From positions 372,001 through 436,000 of the forward strand of contig NZ_CADIJO010000003.1 of the NCBI RefSeq assembly GCF_902859705.1: a DNA stretch of 64,000 bases. Reading direction: 5' to 3'. Under the pieces are notes generated by a model. The model did not search any database. It was not told where the DNA came from and saw nothing but the letters and a program-made list of their open reading frames with translations. This DNA is from Achromobacter deleyi. Lineage in GTDB: Bacteria > Pseudomonadota > Gammaproteobacteria > Burkholderiales > Burkholderiaceae_B. Positions 1 to 9,575 of the stretch are shown piece after piece (positions within the stretch are counted from its first letter, which is position 1; each line of letters begins with the position of its first letter). A program made the translations under genes and the position numbers.

Positions 1-524
1 GCGAACGGCGTGAACAGCTGGTAGAAATGGCCCTGGTAGACCATGCGCAGCGCGTTGCCGTCGAACGTGAAGGGCACGCCCAGGATGATGTTGCCGACCG
101 CCACGCCGAACACCAGCGAGGCCACCACACCCGAGAAGCACAGCACGCCGTCCCAGGTATTGCGCCAGCGGGTGCCTTCCATCTTGCTGCGGTACTTGAA
201 GCCCACCGGACGCAGGATCAGCGCGATCAGCGCCAGCATCATCGCCAGGTAGAAGCCCGAGAACGATGCGGCATACAGCAAGGGCCATGCGGCGAAGATG
301 GCGCCGCCCGCCGTGATCAGCCACACCTGGTTGCCTTCCCAGACGGGGCCGACGACGTTGATGACGACCCGGCGCTCGGCGTCGGTCTTGGCCACCACCG
401 GCAGCAGCGCCGCCACGCCCAGGTCAAAGCCGTCCATGACGGCAAAGCCGATCAGCAGCGCGCCCAAGAGCGCCCACCAGACCACCCGCAAGGTGGCGTA
501 GTCGAAAGGAATAAGGGTATCCAT
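1..524 (-). CDS. cydB: Cytochrome bd ubiquinol oxidase subunit II (CydB), partial
   Basis: Second membrane subunit of the quinol-oxidising bd oxidase of the inner membrane, which reduces O2 to water without proton pumping. The first 174 residues are present; the C-terminal half lies outside the window. The start MDTLIPFDYATLRVVWW, the motif GFDLGVAALLP near residue 33 and WEGNQVWLITAGGAIFAAWP near residue 62 are typical of CydB, as are the hydrophobic helices. The ATG at 522-524 follows a GGGGAG ribosome site. It lies 13 bp after the cydA stop on the same strand, so the two are one operon. A small CydX subunit, if present, would be beyond the window edge. Confidence 0.96.
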   Translation of the reverse strand, partial: MDTLIPFDYATLRVVWWALLGALLIGFAVMDGFDLGVAALLPVVAKTDAERRVVINVVGPVWEGNQVWLITAGGAIFAAWPLLYAASFSGFYLAMMLALIALILRPVGFKYRSKMEGTRWRNTWDGVLCFSGVVASLVFGVAVGNIILGVPFTFDGNALRMVYQGHFYQLFTPF

Positions 525-537
525 GGCTTCTCTCCCC

Positions 538-2112
538 TTAAGCGCGCACGGCGGCGCGGACAGGATCGGCGGCGGCGCCGGCAGGCGCGGGCGCGTCGGA
601 TTTCGGTCCGGCCTTGATCGCGTGCAGCATCACCTTGACGCCGATGATGAGCAGCACCGTGTACAGCACCAAGAAGATCGCCAGGCTGATGGCCAGGTCG
701 GCGATGGTCAGGCCGGATGCCGCGTAATACGTCGGCAGCACGCCTTCGATCACCCAGGGCTGGCGGCCGTATTCCGCCACGAACCAGCCGCTTTCAATCG
801 CCACCCACGGCAACGGCAAGCTCCACAGCGCAACCTTGAGCAGGCCGCGGCGGCTGTCCAGGCGCCCCCGCGAGGCCAGCCAGAACGCCACGCCGAAGAA
901 CAGGATCAGGTACATGCCCACAGCCACCATGATGCGGAACGCCCAGAACAGCGGCGCCACGTTCGGCACGGTGTCCACGGCCGCCTTCTTGATGTCGTCT
1001 TCCGTGACCTTGCTCATGTCGGGCTGATGCCGCTTGACCAGCAGTGCGTAGCCCAGGTCCGGCCAGGTCCGGTCGAACACCATGCGCGCATCGGTATCCT
1101 TGGGATTGGCACGGATCTTCTGCAGGGCGTCATACGCCACCATGCCATCGCGGATGCGGTTTTCTGCGCGCAGGATCAGGTCGTCGATACCCAGCAGCGG
1201 CGTGGTCAGCGAACGCGTGCCGATGATGCCCATGACGTACGGGATCTCGATGGCGAAGTCGTTCTTGCGCTCGGCCTGATTGGGAATCGCGATCAGGTTG
1301 AAGGAAGCGGGCGCGGGCTCGGTGTGCCACATGGACTCCATGGCCGCGATCTTCATCTTCTGGTGTTCGGTCGTGAGGTAGCCGCTTTCGTCCCCCAGCA
1401 CGACCACCGACAGCGCGGACGCCAGGCCGAAGCTGGCCGCCACCGCCATCGAGCGCTTGGCCAGGTCGGTGTGACGGCCCTTGAGCAGGTACCAGGCGCT
1501 GATCGACATGACGAACATGGCGCCGGCCACGTAGCCCGCGCTGACCGTGTGCACGAACTTGGCCTGGGCCACCGGGTTGAAGATCACCGCGGCGAAGTCG
1601 GTCATTTCCATGCGCATCGTGTCCGGGTTGAACACGGACCCCACCGGGTTCTGCATCCAGCCGTTGGCGATCAGGATCCACAGCGCCGAGAAGTTGGTGC
1701 CGAACGCCACCAGCCAGGTCACCACCAGGTGGCTGACCTTGGACATGCGGTTCCAACCAAAGAAGAACAGGCCGACGAAGGTGGCTTCCAGGAAGAAGGC
1801 CATCAGCCCTTCGAGCGCCAGCGGCGCGCCGAAGATGTCACCCACATAGTGGCTGTAGTAGGACCAATTCATGCCGAACTGGAACTCCATGACCACGCCC
1901 GTGGCCACGCCCAGCGCGAAGTTGATGCCGAACAGGGTGCCCCAGAACATGGTCATCCGCTTCCAGATGGGGCGGCCGGTCATGACGTACACGCTTTCCA
2001 TGATGGCCAGGATGAACGACAGGCCAAGCGTGAGGGGAACGAAAAGGAAGTGGTAAAGCGCGGTCGCGGCAAACTGGAATCGCGACAGGTTCACTACGTC
2101 GAGATCAATCAT
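538..2112 (-). CDS. cydA: Cytochrome bd ubiquinol oxidase subunit I (CydA)
   Basis: Haem-carrying, quinol-oxidising subunit of cytochrome bd, 524 aa. Key residues are in register with E. coli CydA, shifted by two: His21 and His188 (in FVHTVSAGYV) and Met395 (in FRIMV) as haem ligands, Glu101 and Glu109 in the proton path, and Lys254/Glu259 at the start of the Q-loop (GDESGYLTTEHQKMK). The Q-loop is the long E. coli-like type. I chose the ATG at 2110-2112 (MIDLDVVNLSRFQF) because GGGAGCG precedes it and family proteins begin here; an upstream in-frame ATG at 2154 would only add an unconserved tail. It is first in the cydAB operon and probably responds to low oxygen or respiratory stress. Confidence 0.97.
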   Translation of the reverse strand: MIDLDVVNLSRFQFAATALYHFLFVPLTLGLSFILAIMESVYVMTGRPIWKRMTMFWGTLFGINFALGVATGVVMEFQFGMNWSYYSHYVGDIFGAPLALEGLMAFFLEATFVGLFFFGWNRMSKVSHLVVTWLVAFGTNFSALWILIANGWMQNPVGSVFNPDTMRMEMTDFAAVIFNPVAQAKFVHTVSAGYVAGAMFVMSISAWYLLKGRHTDLAKRSMAVAASFGLASALSVVVLGDESGYLTTEHQKMKIAAMESMWHTEPAPASFNLIAIPNQAERKNDFAIEIPYVMGIIGTRSLTTPLLGIDDLILRAENRIRDGMVAYDALQKIRANPKDTDARMVFDRTWPDLGYALLVKRHQPDMSKVTEDDIKKAAVDTVPNVAPLFWAFRIMVAVGMYLILFFGVAFWLASRGRLDSRRGLLKVALWSLPLPWVAIESGWFVAEYGRQPWVIEGVLPTYYAASGLTIADLAISLAIFLVLYTVLLIIGVKVMLHAIKAGPKSDAPAPAGAAADPVRAAVRA

Positions 2113-2191
2113 TGGGGCGCTCCCATGCAGGTGAGTAGCCACAGCAACCGGCATGGTTCCCAGGCCGTCTCTCGCGCCATGATACGGGCGA

Positions 2192-2221
2192 TGTATACAA
2201 CTTCATAGAGGTTTCCTGAAA
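2192..2221 (-). promoter_or_regulatory. Candidate cydAB promoter carrying a motif shared with the upstream regulator gene
   Basis: Read on the minus strand, TTCAGG (2220-2215) and TATACA (2197-2192) are separated by 17 nt and form a plausible -35/-10 pair about 80 nt upstream of cydA. The 9-mer TTTCAGGAA (2221-2213) overlaps the -35 box. It occurs again, exactly, in the palindrome over the -35 region of the adjacent GbsR/MarR gene (2877-2869). Promoter assignment is by eye. Confidence 0.45.
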
Positions 2222-2239
2222 AATCGGGGCGGATCGAAA

Positions 2240-2785
2240 TCAGCTTTTGCCCCGCAATTTGCCGGCGAATCCAAGCACTTTCTGCACCTTCGAACCCAAC
2301 TTCATCAGGTTCTGCAGCGTCTCGGGCGGCAGGCGTTGAACCTCATCGAACCATCCGGTGGACAGTTCGATGAGCTCCAGCATTTCGGTCATGCGTTGCT
2401 GCGCATAGGCTTCGTTGGGCCCCGACGGGGGTTCGAGCAGTGTGTCGCGCAGCAGGGTCAGGGTGGGATCGATTTCGCGCTTGCGCTTTTCTTCCATGAG
2501 GATGCGGAAGATCTCCCAGACGTCCTTGGGGGTCTCGAAGTAGTCGCGGCGGTCGCCGACCTGGTGCACCAGCTTGACCAGGCGCCAGGACTGCAGCTCT
2601 TTGAGGCCCAGGCTGACGTTGGAACGCGAAAAACCCAGCGTTTCGGCAATGTCGTCGGCGTGCAGCGGCTCGGGCGACAGGAACAGCAGGGCGTAGATCT
2701 GGCCGACGGTGCGGTTCACGCCCCAACGGCTGCCCATTTCGCCGAAATGCAGGACGAAACGTTCGTTTTGAGGGGTAAGCACCAT
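2240..2785 (-). CDS. GbsR/MarR-type winged-helix transcriptional regulator
   Basis: A 181-aa DNA-binding protein. The N-terminal half has the GbsR-like signature FGEMGSRWGVNRTVGQIYALL followed by a winged helix (LHADDIAETLGFSRSNVSLGLKEL); the C-terminal half is helical and probably dimerises. I chose the start MVLTPQNERF at 2785 because related proteins start here. In-frame ATGs at 2821 and 2935 exist, but the latter lies upstream of the likely promoter at 2841-2868. It sits directly upstream of cydAB on the same strand, 127 bp away. The shared TTTCAGGAA motif in both upstream regions suggests it controls cydAB and itself. The effector is unknown. Confidence 0.85.
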   Translation of the reverse strand: MVLTPQNERFVLHFGEMGSRWGVNRTVGQIYALLFLSPEPLHADDIAETLGFSRSNVSLGLKELQSWRLVKLVHQVGDRRDYFETPKDVWEIFRILMEEKRKREIDPTLTLLRDTLLEPPSGPNEAYAQQRMTEMLELIELSTGWFDEVQRLPPETLQNLMKLGSKVQKVLGFAGKLRGKS

Positions 2786-2840
2786 GGGCAATCCAGACCA
2801 GTCAGCAACCACGGCGGCCATTCCCGACCTGAATGGTCGG

Positions 2841-2877
2841 ATATAACTAGTTACGCCGTTTTCAGAAATTCCTGAAA
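2841..2877 (-). promoter_or_regulatory. Promoter and near-palindromic operator of the GbsR/MarR gene
   Basis: On the minus strand TTTCTG (2868-2863) and TTATAT (2846-2841) are 16 nt apart and could be -35 and -10 boxes. Over the -35 lies an 18-bp near-palindrome at 2860-2877 (plus strand TTTCAGAAATTCCTGAAA, 16 of 18 positions symmetric). Such a position fits autorepression by a dimeric MarR-like protein. Seen in sequence; function inferred. Confidence 0.5.
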
Positions 2878-2997
2878 TTATCGAACAAACTGTGCGAAAG
2901 CGCAAACCACACTCGTGGAAGGGGTATTGCCGCAAGCGCAGGTGAATCCGCCGTTCGCCCCTGCAAATTAGAGCCTTCCTGTTGCAATCTCACGACG

Positions 2998-3029
2998 AAA
3001 AAAAGCCACCCGCCGGTCAGGCGGGTGGC
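2998..3029 (-). terminator. Rho-independent terminator of purT
   Basis: A perfect 10-bp stem (GCCACCCGCC at 3005-3014 with GGCGGGTGGC at 3020-3029, loop of 5) is followed on the minus strand by seven Ts (2998-3004). It ends purT, which stops 51 bp upstream. The rest of the interval 2786-3079 holds only the promoter/operator of the regulator gene. Confidence 0.85.
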
Positions 3030-3079
3030 GAGGTTATCGCAACTGCGGGGCGCCATCGCGGCGCCCGGCGAAGGAAAGG

Positions 3080-4297
3080 TCAGCCGGCCTTGACGGTCAC
3101 GGCGGCCGATACGCGCTTGGCCTTGGCGCGGGCGGCGGCGACGTCTTCGGCCACGGCCAGCCCCACGCCCATGCGGCGGCGGACAAAGGATTCCGGCTTG
3201 CCGAACAGGCGGATGTCGGTGCCCGGCTCGGCCAGCGCCTGCGCCACGTTGTGGAACGACACGGCCTGCGCATCGACACCGCCGTAGATGACGCTGCTGG
3301 CGCCGGGCTGGCGCAGCGAGGTGTCCACCGGCAGGCCCAACAGGGCCCGGGCGTGCAGCTCGAATTCGTTCTGGGCCTGGGTGATCATGGTGACCATGCC
3401 GGTATCGTGCGGCCGCGGGCTGACTTCCGAGAACCAGACCTGGTCGCCGGCCACGAACAGCTCGACGCCGAAGATGCCCAGGCCGCCCAGCTCGGACGTG
3501 ACCGCCAGCGCGATATCGCGCGACCGCTCCAGCGCGGCGGGCGACATCGGGTGCGGCTGCCAGCTTTCGACGTAGTCGCCGTCGACCTGCTTGTGGCCGA
3601 TGGGCTCGCAGTAGCGGGTCTCGACCTGGCCGTCCGCGCCACGGGCGCGCACGGTCAGCAGGGTGATTTCGTAGTCGAAGCGGATGAAGCCTTCGACGAT
3701 GGCGCGGCCCCCGCCCACCCGGCCGCCTTCCTGGGCATAGCGCCAGGCGGTCGCGACGTCGTCCACGCTCTTGATGACCGACTGGCCCTTGCCCGACGAG
3801 GACATGACCGGCTTGATGACGCACGGATAGCCGATGCCGTCGTCGATGGCCTGGCGCAGTTCGTCCTCGGTATCCACGAAACGGTAGGGCGAGGTCGGCA
3901 GGCCCAGGGTCTCGGCCGCCAGGCGGCGGATGCCTTCGCGGTTCATGGTCAGTTGGGCCGCCCGGGCGGTCGGGGTGACCCGCGCCACGCCCGCCGATTC
4001 CAGTTCCACCAGCAAACTGGTGGCAATGGCCTCGATTTCGGGGACAATAACGTGCGGCTGCTCTTGCTGGATGACCCGTTTCAGGGCTTCCGGGTCCGTC
4101 ATCGACACCACATGGGCGCGGTGCGCCACCTGGTGGCCTGGCGCGTCCGCATACCGGTCCACCGCAATCACTTCCACGCCCAGCCTTTGCAGGGCGATGA
4201 TGACCTCTTTGCCCAATTCGCCCGATCCGAGCAGCATGACTCGGGTGGCCAGGGGGGACAGGGGCGTGCCAAGGACGGGGCTGGGAATGCTGGACAT
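3080..4297 (-). CDS. purT: Formate-dependent phosphoribosylglycinamide formyltransferase (PurT)
   Basis: ATP-grasp enzyme of de novo purine synthesis that makes formyl-GAR from GAR, formate and ATP in the cytoplasm, bypassing folate-dependent PurN. 405 aa, close to the family length. Visible features are the N-terminal [20 protein letters not shown], the ATP-grasp region [15 protein letters not shown], and the metal/ATP-binding end [24 protein letters not shown]. The start [15 protein letters not shown] at 4297 is chosen because conserved homology begins a few residues later; the reading frame stays open far upstream but that part is antisense to kdsD. It is transcribed divergently from kdsD and ends in a strong terminator. 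Confidence 0.97.
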   Translation of the reverse strand: MSSIPSPVLGTPLSPLATRVMLLGSGELGKEVIIALQRLGVEVIAVDRYADAPGHQVAHRAHVVSMTDPEALKRVIQQEQPHVIVPEIEAIATSLLVELESAGVARVTPTARAAQLTMNREGIRRLAAETLGLPTSPYRFVDTEDELRQAIDDGIGYPCVIKPVMSSSGKGQSVIKSVDDVATAWRYAQEGGRVGGGRAIVEGFIRFDYEITLLTVRARGADGQVETRYCEPIGHKQVDGDYVESWQPHPMSPAALERSRDIALAVTSELGGLGIFGVELFVAGDQVWFSEVSPRPHDTGMVTMITQAQNEFELHARALLGLPVDTSLRQPGASSVIYGGVDAQAVSFHNVAQALAEPGTDIRLFGKPESFVRRRMGVGLAVAEDVAAARAKAKRVSAAVTVKAG

Positions 4298-4402
4298 GGA
4301 GCGGGCCTGGAAAGGAAAGATTGATAGCCGGATAAAAGAGCCGCCAGGATGCCATACCCCCCTGCCCGGGGCAAACCCGCAACCTGATATTAAAATCCCC
4401 TG

Positions 4403-5392
4403 ATGACCGACCATCCCACCACATCGTCCGACACCGCGCTGGCATCTGCGCGCCGGACGCTGCAAATCGAAAGCCAGGGCATCCTCGACCTGTCTGCCCG
4501 CCTGGACGACAGTTTCGCGCAGGTTGTCGCCATGCTGCTGGCCTGCCGCGGCCGCGTGGTCGTGAGCGGCATCGGCAAGACCGGCCACGTCGCCCGCAAG
4601 ATCGCCGCGACGCTGGCGTCCACGGGTACGCCCGCGTTCTTCGTGCATGCCGCCGAGGCCGTGCACGGCGACCTGGGCATGATCACCCGCGACGACGTCC
4701 TGATCGCCATTTCGTATTCCGGCTCCGGCCAGGAATTGCTGACCATCCTGCCGGTGGCGCGCCGCATGGGCGCGGGTCTGGTCGCCATCACCGGCAACCC
4801 GCAATCCGAACTCGCCCGCCTGGCCGACGTCCACCTGGACGCCAGCGTGGCGCAGGAAGCCTGCCCGCTGAACCTGGCGCCCACCGCCAGCACCACCGCG
4901 GCCCTGGCCCTGGGCGACGCGCTGGCCGTGGCCTGCCTGGAAGCCCGCGGCTTCGGCCCGCAGGACTTCGCCCGCTCGCACCCCGGCGGCGCGCTGGGCC
5001 GCCGCCTGCTGACCCACGTGCGCGACGTCATGCGCCAGGGCGACGCCCTGCCCATCGTGGCAGCGGGCACGCCGGTGTCGCAGGCGCTGGAAGTCATGTC
5101 CGCCAAAGGCATGGGCATGACCGTGGTCACCGATGCGCAACACCGCCCGCTGGGCATCTTCACCGACGGCGACCTGCGCCGCCTGATCGCCCGCTACGGC
5201 GACATCCGCAGCCTGACGGTCGACGAAGGCATGACCCGCTCCCCCCGCAGCGTCAATCCGGATGCGCTGGCCGTCGAGGCCGCCCGCCAGATGGACGACC
5301 AGCGGCTCAATCACATGCTGGTGCTGGACGCCGACGGCGCCCTGCTCGGCGCCCTGCACATGCACGACCTGATGGCCGCCAAAGTGGTATGA
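4403..5392 (+). CDS. kdsD: Arabinose-5-phosphate isomerase (KdsD)
   Basis: Interconverts ribulose 5-phosphate and arabinose 5-phosphate, the first committed step towards Kdo of the LPS core. 329 aa: SIS domain in the first half ([20 protein letters not shown], then [14 protein letters not shown]) and two CBS domains in the C-terminal half. It heads the kdsD-kdsC-lptCAB operon, and its stop overlaps the kdsC start by 4 nt (ATGA). Context favours KdsD over its catabolic paralogue GutQ. Confidence 0.95.
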   Translation: MTDHPTTSSDTALASARRTLQIESQGILDLSARLDDSFAQVVAMLLACRGRVVVSGIGKTGHVARKIAATLASTGTPAFFVHAAEAVHGDLGMITRDDVLIAISYSGSGQELLTILPVARRMGAGLVAITGNPQSELARLADVHLDASVAQEACPLNLAPTASTTAALALGDALAVACLEARGFGPQDFARSHPGGALGRRLLTHVRDVMRQGDALPIVAAGTPVSQALEVMSAKGMGMTVVTDAQHRPLGIFTDGDLRRLIARYGDIRSLTVDEGMTRSPRSVNPDALAVEAARQMDDQRLNHMLVLDADGALLGALHMHDLMAAKVV

Positions 5393-5997
5393 CTATGACC
5401 CTTCCTCCTTCGATCACCCACCCGGCCGAAGCGCTGGTCCTGGCCCGTATCACCCCGGCCGTGCGCGAACGCGCCGCCGCCGTGCGCCTGATGGTTTTCG
5501 ATGTGGATGGCGTCCTGACCGACGGCAGCCTGTACTACGGCGAAACCGGCGAAGCGCTGAAACGCTTCCATGCGCTGGATGGCCACGGCCTGCGCCTGCT
5601 GATGGAAGGCGGCCTGAAGGTAGCGCTGATGACCGGCCGTTCCGGCCCCATCGTGGCGCGCCGCGCAGCCGAACTGGGCATTTCCGAAGTCATGCAGGGC
5701 GTGCGCGACAAAGGCGCGGCGCTGGCCGAACTTGCGCAGCGCAGTGCGGTCCAACTGAACCAGACTGGCTACATGGGCGATGACATCATCGACCTGCCGG
5801 CCATGCAACGCGCCGGCTTTGCCGCCAGCGTGCCGAACGCACCAGGCTACGTCAGCCAGGCAGCCCACTGGATCGCCACGCAACCGGGCGGCGGCGGCGC
5901 GGTGCGCGAATGCTGCGACCTGGTGCTGGCCTCGCAAGGCCGCCTGGGCGGCTTCCTGGCGGCGCCGGGCCTGCTCGGCCCGGGCGCCATCCAGTAA
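5389..5997 (+). CDS. kdsC: 3-deoxy-D-manno-octulosonate 8-phosphate phosphatase (KdsC)
   Basis: HAD-superfamily phosphatase (class C0, no cap) releasing phosphate from Kdo-8-phosphate. 202 aa. The catalytic Asp38 and Asp40 lie in [15 protein letters not shown]; motif II is MTGRSGPIV and motif IV is [13 protein letters not shown]. The GGGGAVRE tail near the C-terminus is typical of KdsC, in which a neighbouring subunit completes the active site. Start ATG at 5389 overlaps the kdsD stop, implying translational coupling. Confidence 0.96.
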   Translation: MTMTLPPSITHPAEALVLARITPAVRERAAAVRLMVFDVDGVLTDGSLYYGETGEALKRFHALDGHGLRLLMEGGLKVALMTGRSGPIVARRAAELGISEVMQGVRDKGAALAELAQRSAVQLNQTGYMGDDIIDLPAMQRAGFAASVPNAPGYVSQAAHWIATQPGGGGAVRECCDLVLASQGRLGGFLAAPGLLGPGAIQ

Positions 5998-6030
5998 GCG
6001 CCCCTAACTACGCCCTGACCGGCAGACCTG

Positions 6031-6663
6031 ATGAAAGATCGTTTTCCTTCCCTGATCGCGCTGTTCCTGCTGCTGGTGCTTGTCGCCAGCACGTACTGGG
6101 CGGCCGACTACGCGCAGCGCGCCATCCAGTCGGATCCGCCGCGCCGCGTCACGCACGAAATGGACGCGTGGTCGCGCAATTTCGTGATGCTGCGCACCGA
6201 CCCCACCGGCCGTCCGATCAACCGCCTGGAAGGCGAATACGCCGAGCATTTCCCGGACGACGACTCGTACCACATCACCCAGCCGCGAGCCATTGGCCAG
6301 CGCGAAGCCAACCCGATCACCGTGGGCGTGTCCAAGACCGCCGTCATGGAACAGGGCGGCAAGCGCATCGTCATGAATGGCGACGCCCATGTGCACCGCC
6401 AGCCCGACGCCAACAACGACGTGCTGGACGTGCGCAGCCAGCAGCTCATCCTGTTGCCCGACGACGACGTGGTCTATACCGACCTGCCGGCCGAGGTCAT
6501 CAAGGGACGCTCGCGCATGAACGGCAAGGGCATGCACTACAACAACAAGACACGCCAACTGCAGGTATCGGCCTCCACCGACGTGGAGATCGCCGGCACG
6601 GAAAACAAGTCGCGCCGCCAGACCGAGACGCCTGCCAACACCTCTGACCAGAAGAAACCATGA
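6031..6663 (+). CDS. lptC: LPS export system protein LptC
   Basis: Bitopic inner-membrane component of the Lpt bridge that passes LPS from the LptB2FG transporter to periplasmic LptA. 210 aa: short cytoplasmic N-terminus, one membrane helix (about residues 7-27, LIALFLLLVLVASTYWAADY), then a periplasmic beta-jellyroll domain (DUF1239). Sequence identity in this family is low, so the call relies on the membrane anchor plus position between kdsC and lptA. Overlaps lptA by 4 nt. Confidence 0.93.
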   Translation: MKDRFPSLIALFLLLVLVASTYWAADYAQRAIQSDPPRRVTHEMDAWSRNFVMLRTDPTGRPINRLEGEYAEHFPDDDSYHITQPRAIGQREANPITVGVSKTAVMEQGGKRIVMNGDAHVHRQPDANNDVLDVRSQQLILLPDDDVVYTDLPAEVIKGRSRMNGKGMHYNNKTRQLQVSASTDVEIAGTENKSRRQTETPANTSDQKKP

Positions 6664-7301
6664 CCGACCTTCGGATTCGCATTGCCCCCACCACGCGCCT
6701 GCTGGGCGCGGTGCTGCTGATGGCATCGGCGGTTGCGCCGGCGCTTGCGGCCGACCCCAAGCCGGCCGCGAGCACGGCCAAGGCCGCGCCCGCCGAGGAA
6801 CCCACCACCACGATCCTGTCGGACACCCTGCACTACGACGACGTCAAGAAGCAAAGCGTCTTCACCGGCAACGTCAACATGACGCGCGGCCTGATGACGC
6901 TGACCTCCGACGTGCTCGAAATGCGCGAAGACGCCGCCGGCAATCAGTACGGCACCGCCACGGCGAACAAGGGCAAGGTCGTGACCATCCGCCAGGAACG
7001 CCCCGAGACCTTCGAGCTGATCGAAGGCAAGGGCCTGCGCGCCGAATACGACGGCACCAAGAGCACGTTCGACCTGATCGGCCAGGCCGTGGTCGTGCGC
7101 TACGTCTGTGGCAAGCCTTTCGACACCATCCGCGGGGAACGGGTACGCTACAACGAAAAGAGCGGCACCTACGAAGCCCAGGGCGGCCCGAATTCGGCCG
7201 CCGCGGGCGGACGGGTCCGTTCGGTGGCCGAACCGCGCGCCAAGTCCGATGCTGCCGTGGCCGAATGCCGCAAGCAGCAAGAATCAAAGAAAGGGCGTTA
7301 A
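6660..7301 (+). CDS. lptA: LPS transport periplasmic protein LptA
   Basis: Periplasmic OstA-domain protein whose beta-jellyroll units polymerise into the LPS bridge. 213 aa: Sec signal peptide (about residues 1-30, cut near VAPALAAD), an Ala/Pro/Lys-rich linker, then the OstA fold starting ILSDTLHYDDVKKQSVFTGN. The C-terminal tail rich in Lys, Arg and Gln is probably flexible. It overlaps lptC at its start and precedes lptB by 33 nt, the canonical lptCAB order. Confidence 0.95.
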   Translation: MTDLRIRIAPTTRLLGAVLLMASAVAPALAADPKPAASTAKAAPAEEPTTTILSDTLHYDDVKKQSVFTGNVNMTRGLMTLTSDVLEMREDAAGNQYGTATANKGKVVTIRQERPETFELIEGKGLRAEYDGTKSTFDLIGQAVVVRYVCGKPFDTIRGERVRYNEKSGTYEAQGGPNSAAAGGRVRSVAEPRAKSDAAVAECRKQQESKKGR

Positions 7302-7334
7302 AGCGCCTCCCATGCACCACCATACGCAGCCACG

Positions 7335-8129
<795 letters not shown>

Positions 8130-8131
8130 CA

Positions 8132-8157
8132 GGCCCCTGGGGAAAGCCCCTAGGGCC
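8132..8157 (+). terminator. Strong hairpin after lptB, possible terminator
   Basis: Left arm GGCCCCTGGGG and right arm CCCCTAGGGCC pair at 9 of 11 positions around an AAAG loop, two bases after the lptB stop. No T-run follows, so it may be a weak or Rho-assisted terminator or an mRNA stabiliser. Confidence 0.5.
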
Positions 8158-8351
8158 CTTCGTGGCCCCCTGGGAGCGCCCCCTGGGAATCCGCCATAAA
8201 AATGCCATGAACTTGCGCTAGGTCAGCTTGTTTTATCGGCCCGAGTCTATACACTAGTACTAAACGAACCCTCTCAAACAAGGAGAACGCCTAACGACCC
8301 CACCGCGCATTTTGCGCACCATTTTTTCCTCTTTTAGAAGGAGAGCACACT

Positions 8352-8690
8352 ATGAACCTGAGCATCTGCGGTCGTCACCTCGACGTCACCCCGGCCATCC
8401 GGGAATATGTCATGAACAAATTGGCGCGAGTGCTGCGGCATTTCGATCACGTCATCGATACCCAGGTCATGCTCTCAGTAGAGCCCCTGCGGCACAGAGC
8501 CGAAATCACCATGCGTCTTAGCGGCAAGGATATTCATTGTGAAGCAACCGATGAAAATCTCTACGCAGCGATAGACCTTCTTGCTGACAAAGTCGACCGT
8601 CAGGTCATCAAGCACAAGGACAAGGTACGAAGTCACACGGCAGAGTCCGTGAAGCGGCAAGCGGCGAGCCTCTCGCCACCCCAGCAGTAA
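8352..8690 (+). CDS. hpf: Ribosome hibernation promoting factor (short HPF type)
   Basis: Binds the 30S decoding region in stationary phase and helps form inactive ribosomes. 112 aa of the S30AE/HPF-YfiA fold, beginning MNLSICGRHLDVTPAIREYV and including HFDHVIDTQVML and the basic patch DKVDRQVIKHKDKVRSH. There is no long-form dimerisation domain. The ATG at 8352 follows AAGGAG with ideal spacing. A 222-bp upstream region separates it from lptB, and TATACA at about 8248 could be part of its own promoter. Confidence 0.94.
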   Translation: MNLSICGRHLDVTPAIREYVMNKLARVLRHFDHVIDTQVMLSVEPLRHRAEITMRLSGKDIHCEATDENLYAAIDLLADKVDRQVIKHKDKVRSHTAESVKRQAASLSPPQQ

Positions 8691-9065
8691 CGCGCTTCAT
8701 GACCCGCTCGCCGTGCGAGCCAAGCTAAACAGCGATTCTTGAATCCTGCCTAAGTCCCGGTGTCCCGCTAGACGATTCGTCCAGCCGGGGCATCGGCAAA
8801 CTCCCCTCCTGCAGTGCCCCTCCCCGGATTTGCCCCCATCTTTTGTCCCCGATTCTCGACGTGCGTCGACGAATCCGCTTCGCCCATCCCTCGCCCGTGA
8901 AATCGCCGCACTTTGCGGCCCGGACTGCGAGCGGGTGCACGAGAATGCCCACAACGCGCCGCGATCGGTCTATGCTGTCGCTCTCGCCCCGGGGCCCATC
9001 CGCCCTGGCAAGCGTCGAGCCGGGCCACCCGAAGCCCGCCGCGCAAGGCATCTTGGCCCGGCATT
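8691..9065. other. Intergenic region between hpf and ptsN
   Basis: About 375 bp with no convincing gene. Short open frames on both strands lack ribosome sites and familiar motifs. There are small inverted repeats such as GCTAGACGATTCGTCCAGC, but no T-run terminator. The final part holds the ptsN promoter. Confidence 0.6.
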
Positions 9066-9093
9066 TTTGCAGTGCATCATATAACCCTATAAT
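9066..9093 (+). promoter_or_regulatory. ptsN promoter placed directly on the start codon
   Basis: A perfect TATAAT at 9088-9093, with TTTGCA at 9066-9071 and a 16-nt spacer, lies only 6 nt before the ptsN ATG (9100). Initiation 6-8 nt downstream of the -10 would begin the transcript at or next to the start codon. No Shine-Dalgarno sequence is visible. This suggests a leaderless ptsN mRNA. Confidence 0.55.
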
Positions 9094-9099
9094 GGTCCG

Positions 9100-9555
9100 A
9101 TGAATCATTTGTCGCGCATCCTTCCCGCCGGCAACGTCGTCCTCGATATGCTCGCCACGAGCAAGAAGCGCGCGTTCGAACAGGCTGGCCTTCTCTTTGA
9201 AAACAACCATGGCTTGGCGCGCGCGCTCGTGTTCGACAGCCTGTTCGCACGCGAACGCCTGGGTTCGACCGCCCTGGGCCAAGGCGTCGCGGTGCCGCAT
9301 GGCCGCGTGAAGGGCCTGGAACAAGCCCTGGCCGCGTTCATCCGCCTGGCGCAACCCATCACATTCGACGCACCCGACGGCCAGCCCGTTTCGATGCTGC
9401 TCTGTCTGCTGGTGCCGGAAACCGCCACGCAACAGCACCTGGATATCCTGGCCGAACTGGCGCAGCTGATGTCCAACAAGGCATTGCGCGAAGCGCTGGC
9501 CACGGAGGCCGATCCGGCCATCGTCCACAAGATGCTTACCACCGGCCAACTCTGA
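9100..9555 (+). CDS. ptsN: Nitrogen-regulatory phosphotransferase protein EIIA-Ntr (PtsN)
   Basis: Cytoplasmic phosphocarrier of the regulatory PTS-Ntr that affects potassium, nitrogen and cell-envelope homeostasis. 151 aa of the EIIA type 2 fold; the phosphorylated His67 lies in [11 protein letters not shown]. Starts [17 protein letters not shown], matching family N-termini, so the ATG at 9100 is preferred even though it lacks a ribosome site. hprK follows 20 nt downstream, as in other Burkholderiales where HPr, HprK and PtsN form a regulatory circuit. Confidence 0.95.
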   Translation: MNHLSRILPAGNVVLDMLATSKKRAFEQAGLLFENNHGLARALVFDSLFARERLGSTALGQGVAVPHGRVKGLEQALAAFIRLAQPITFDAPDGQPVSMLLCLLVPETATQQHLDILAELAQLMSNKALREALATEADPAIVHKMLTTGQL

Positions 9556-9575
9556 CCCCTCGCGGAAACGCTGCC

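Noticed and set aside
3080-5365. A single 761-codon open frame on the minus strand covering purT and kdsD
   Set aside because: Only the part from 4297 is PurT; the upstream portion is antisense to the clearly coding kdsD and has no conserved features.
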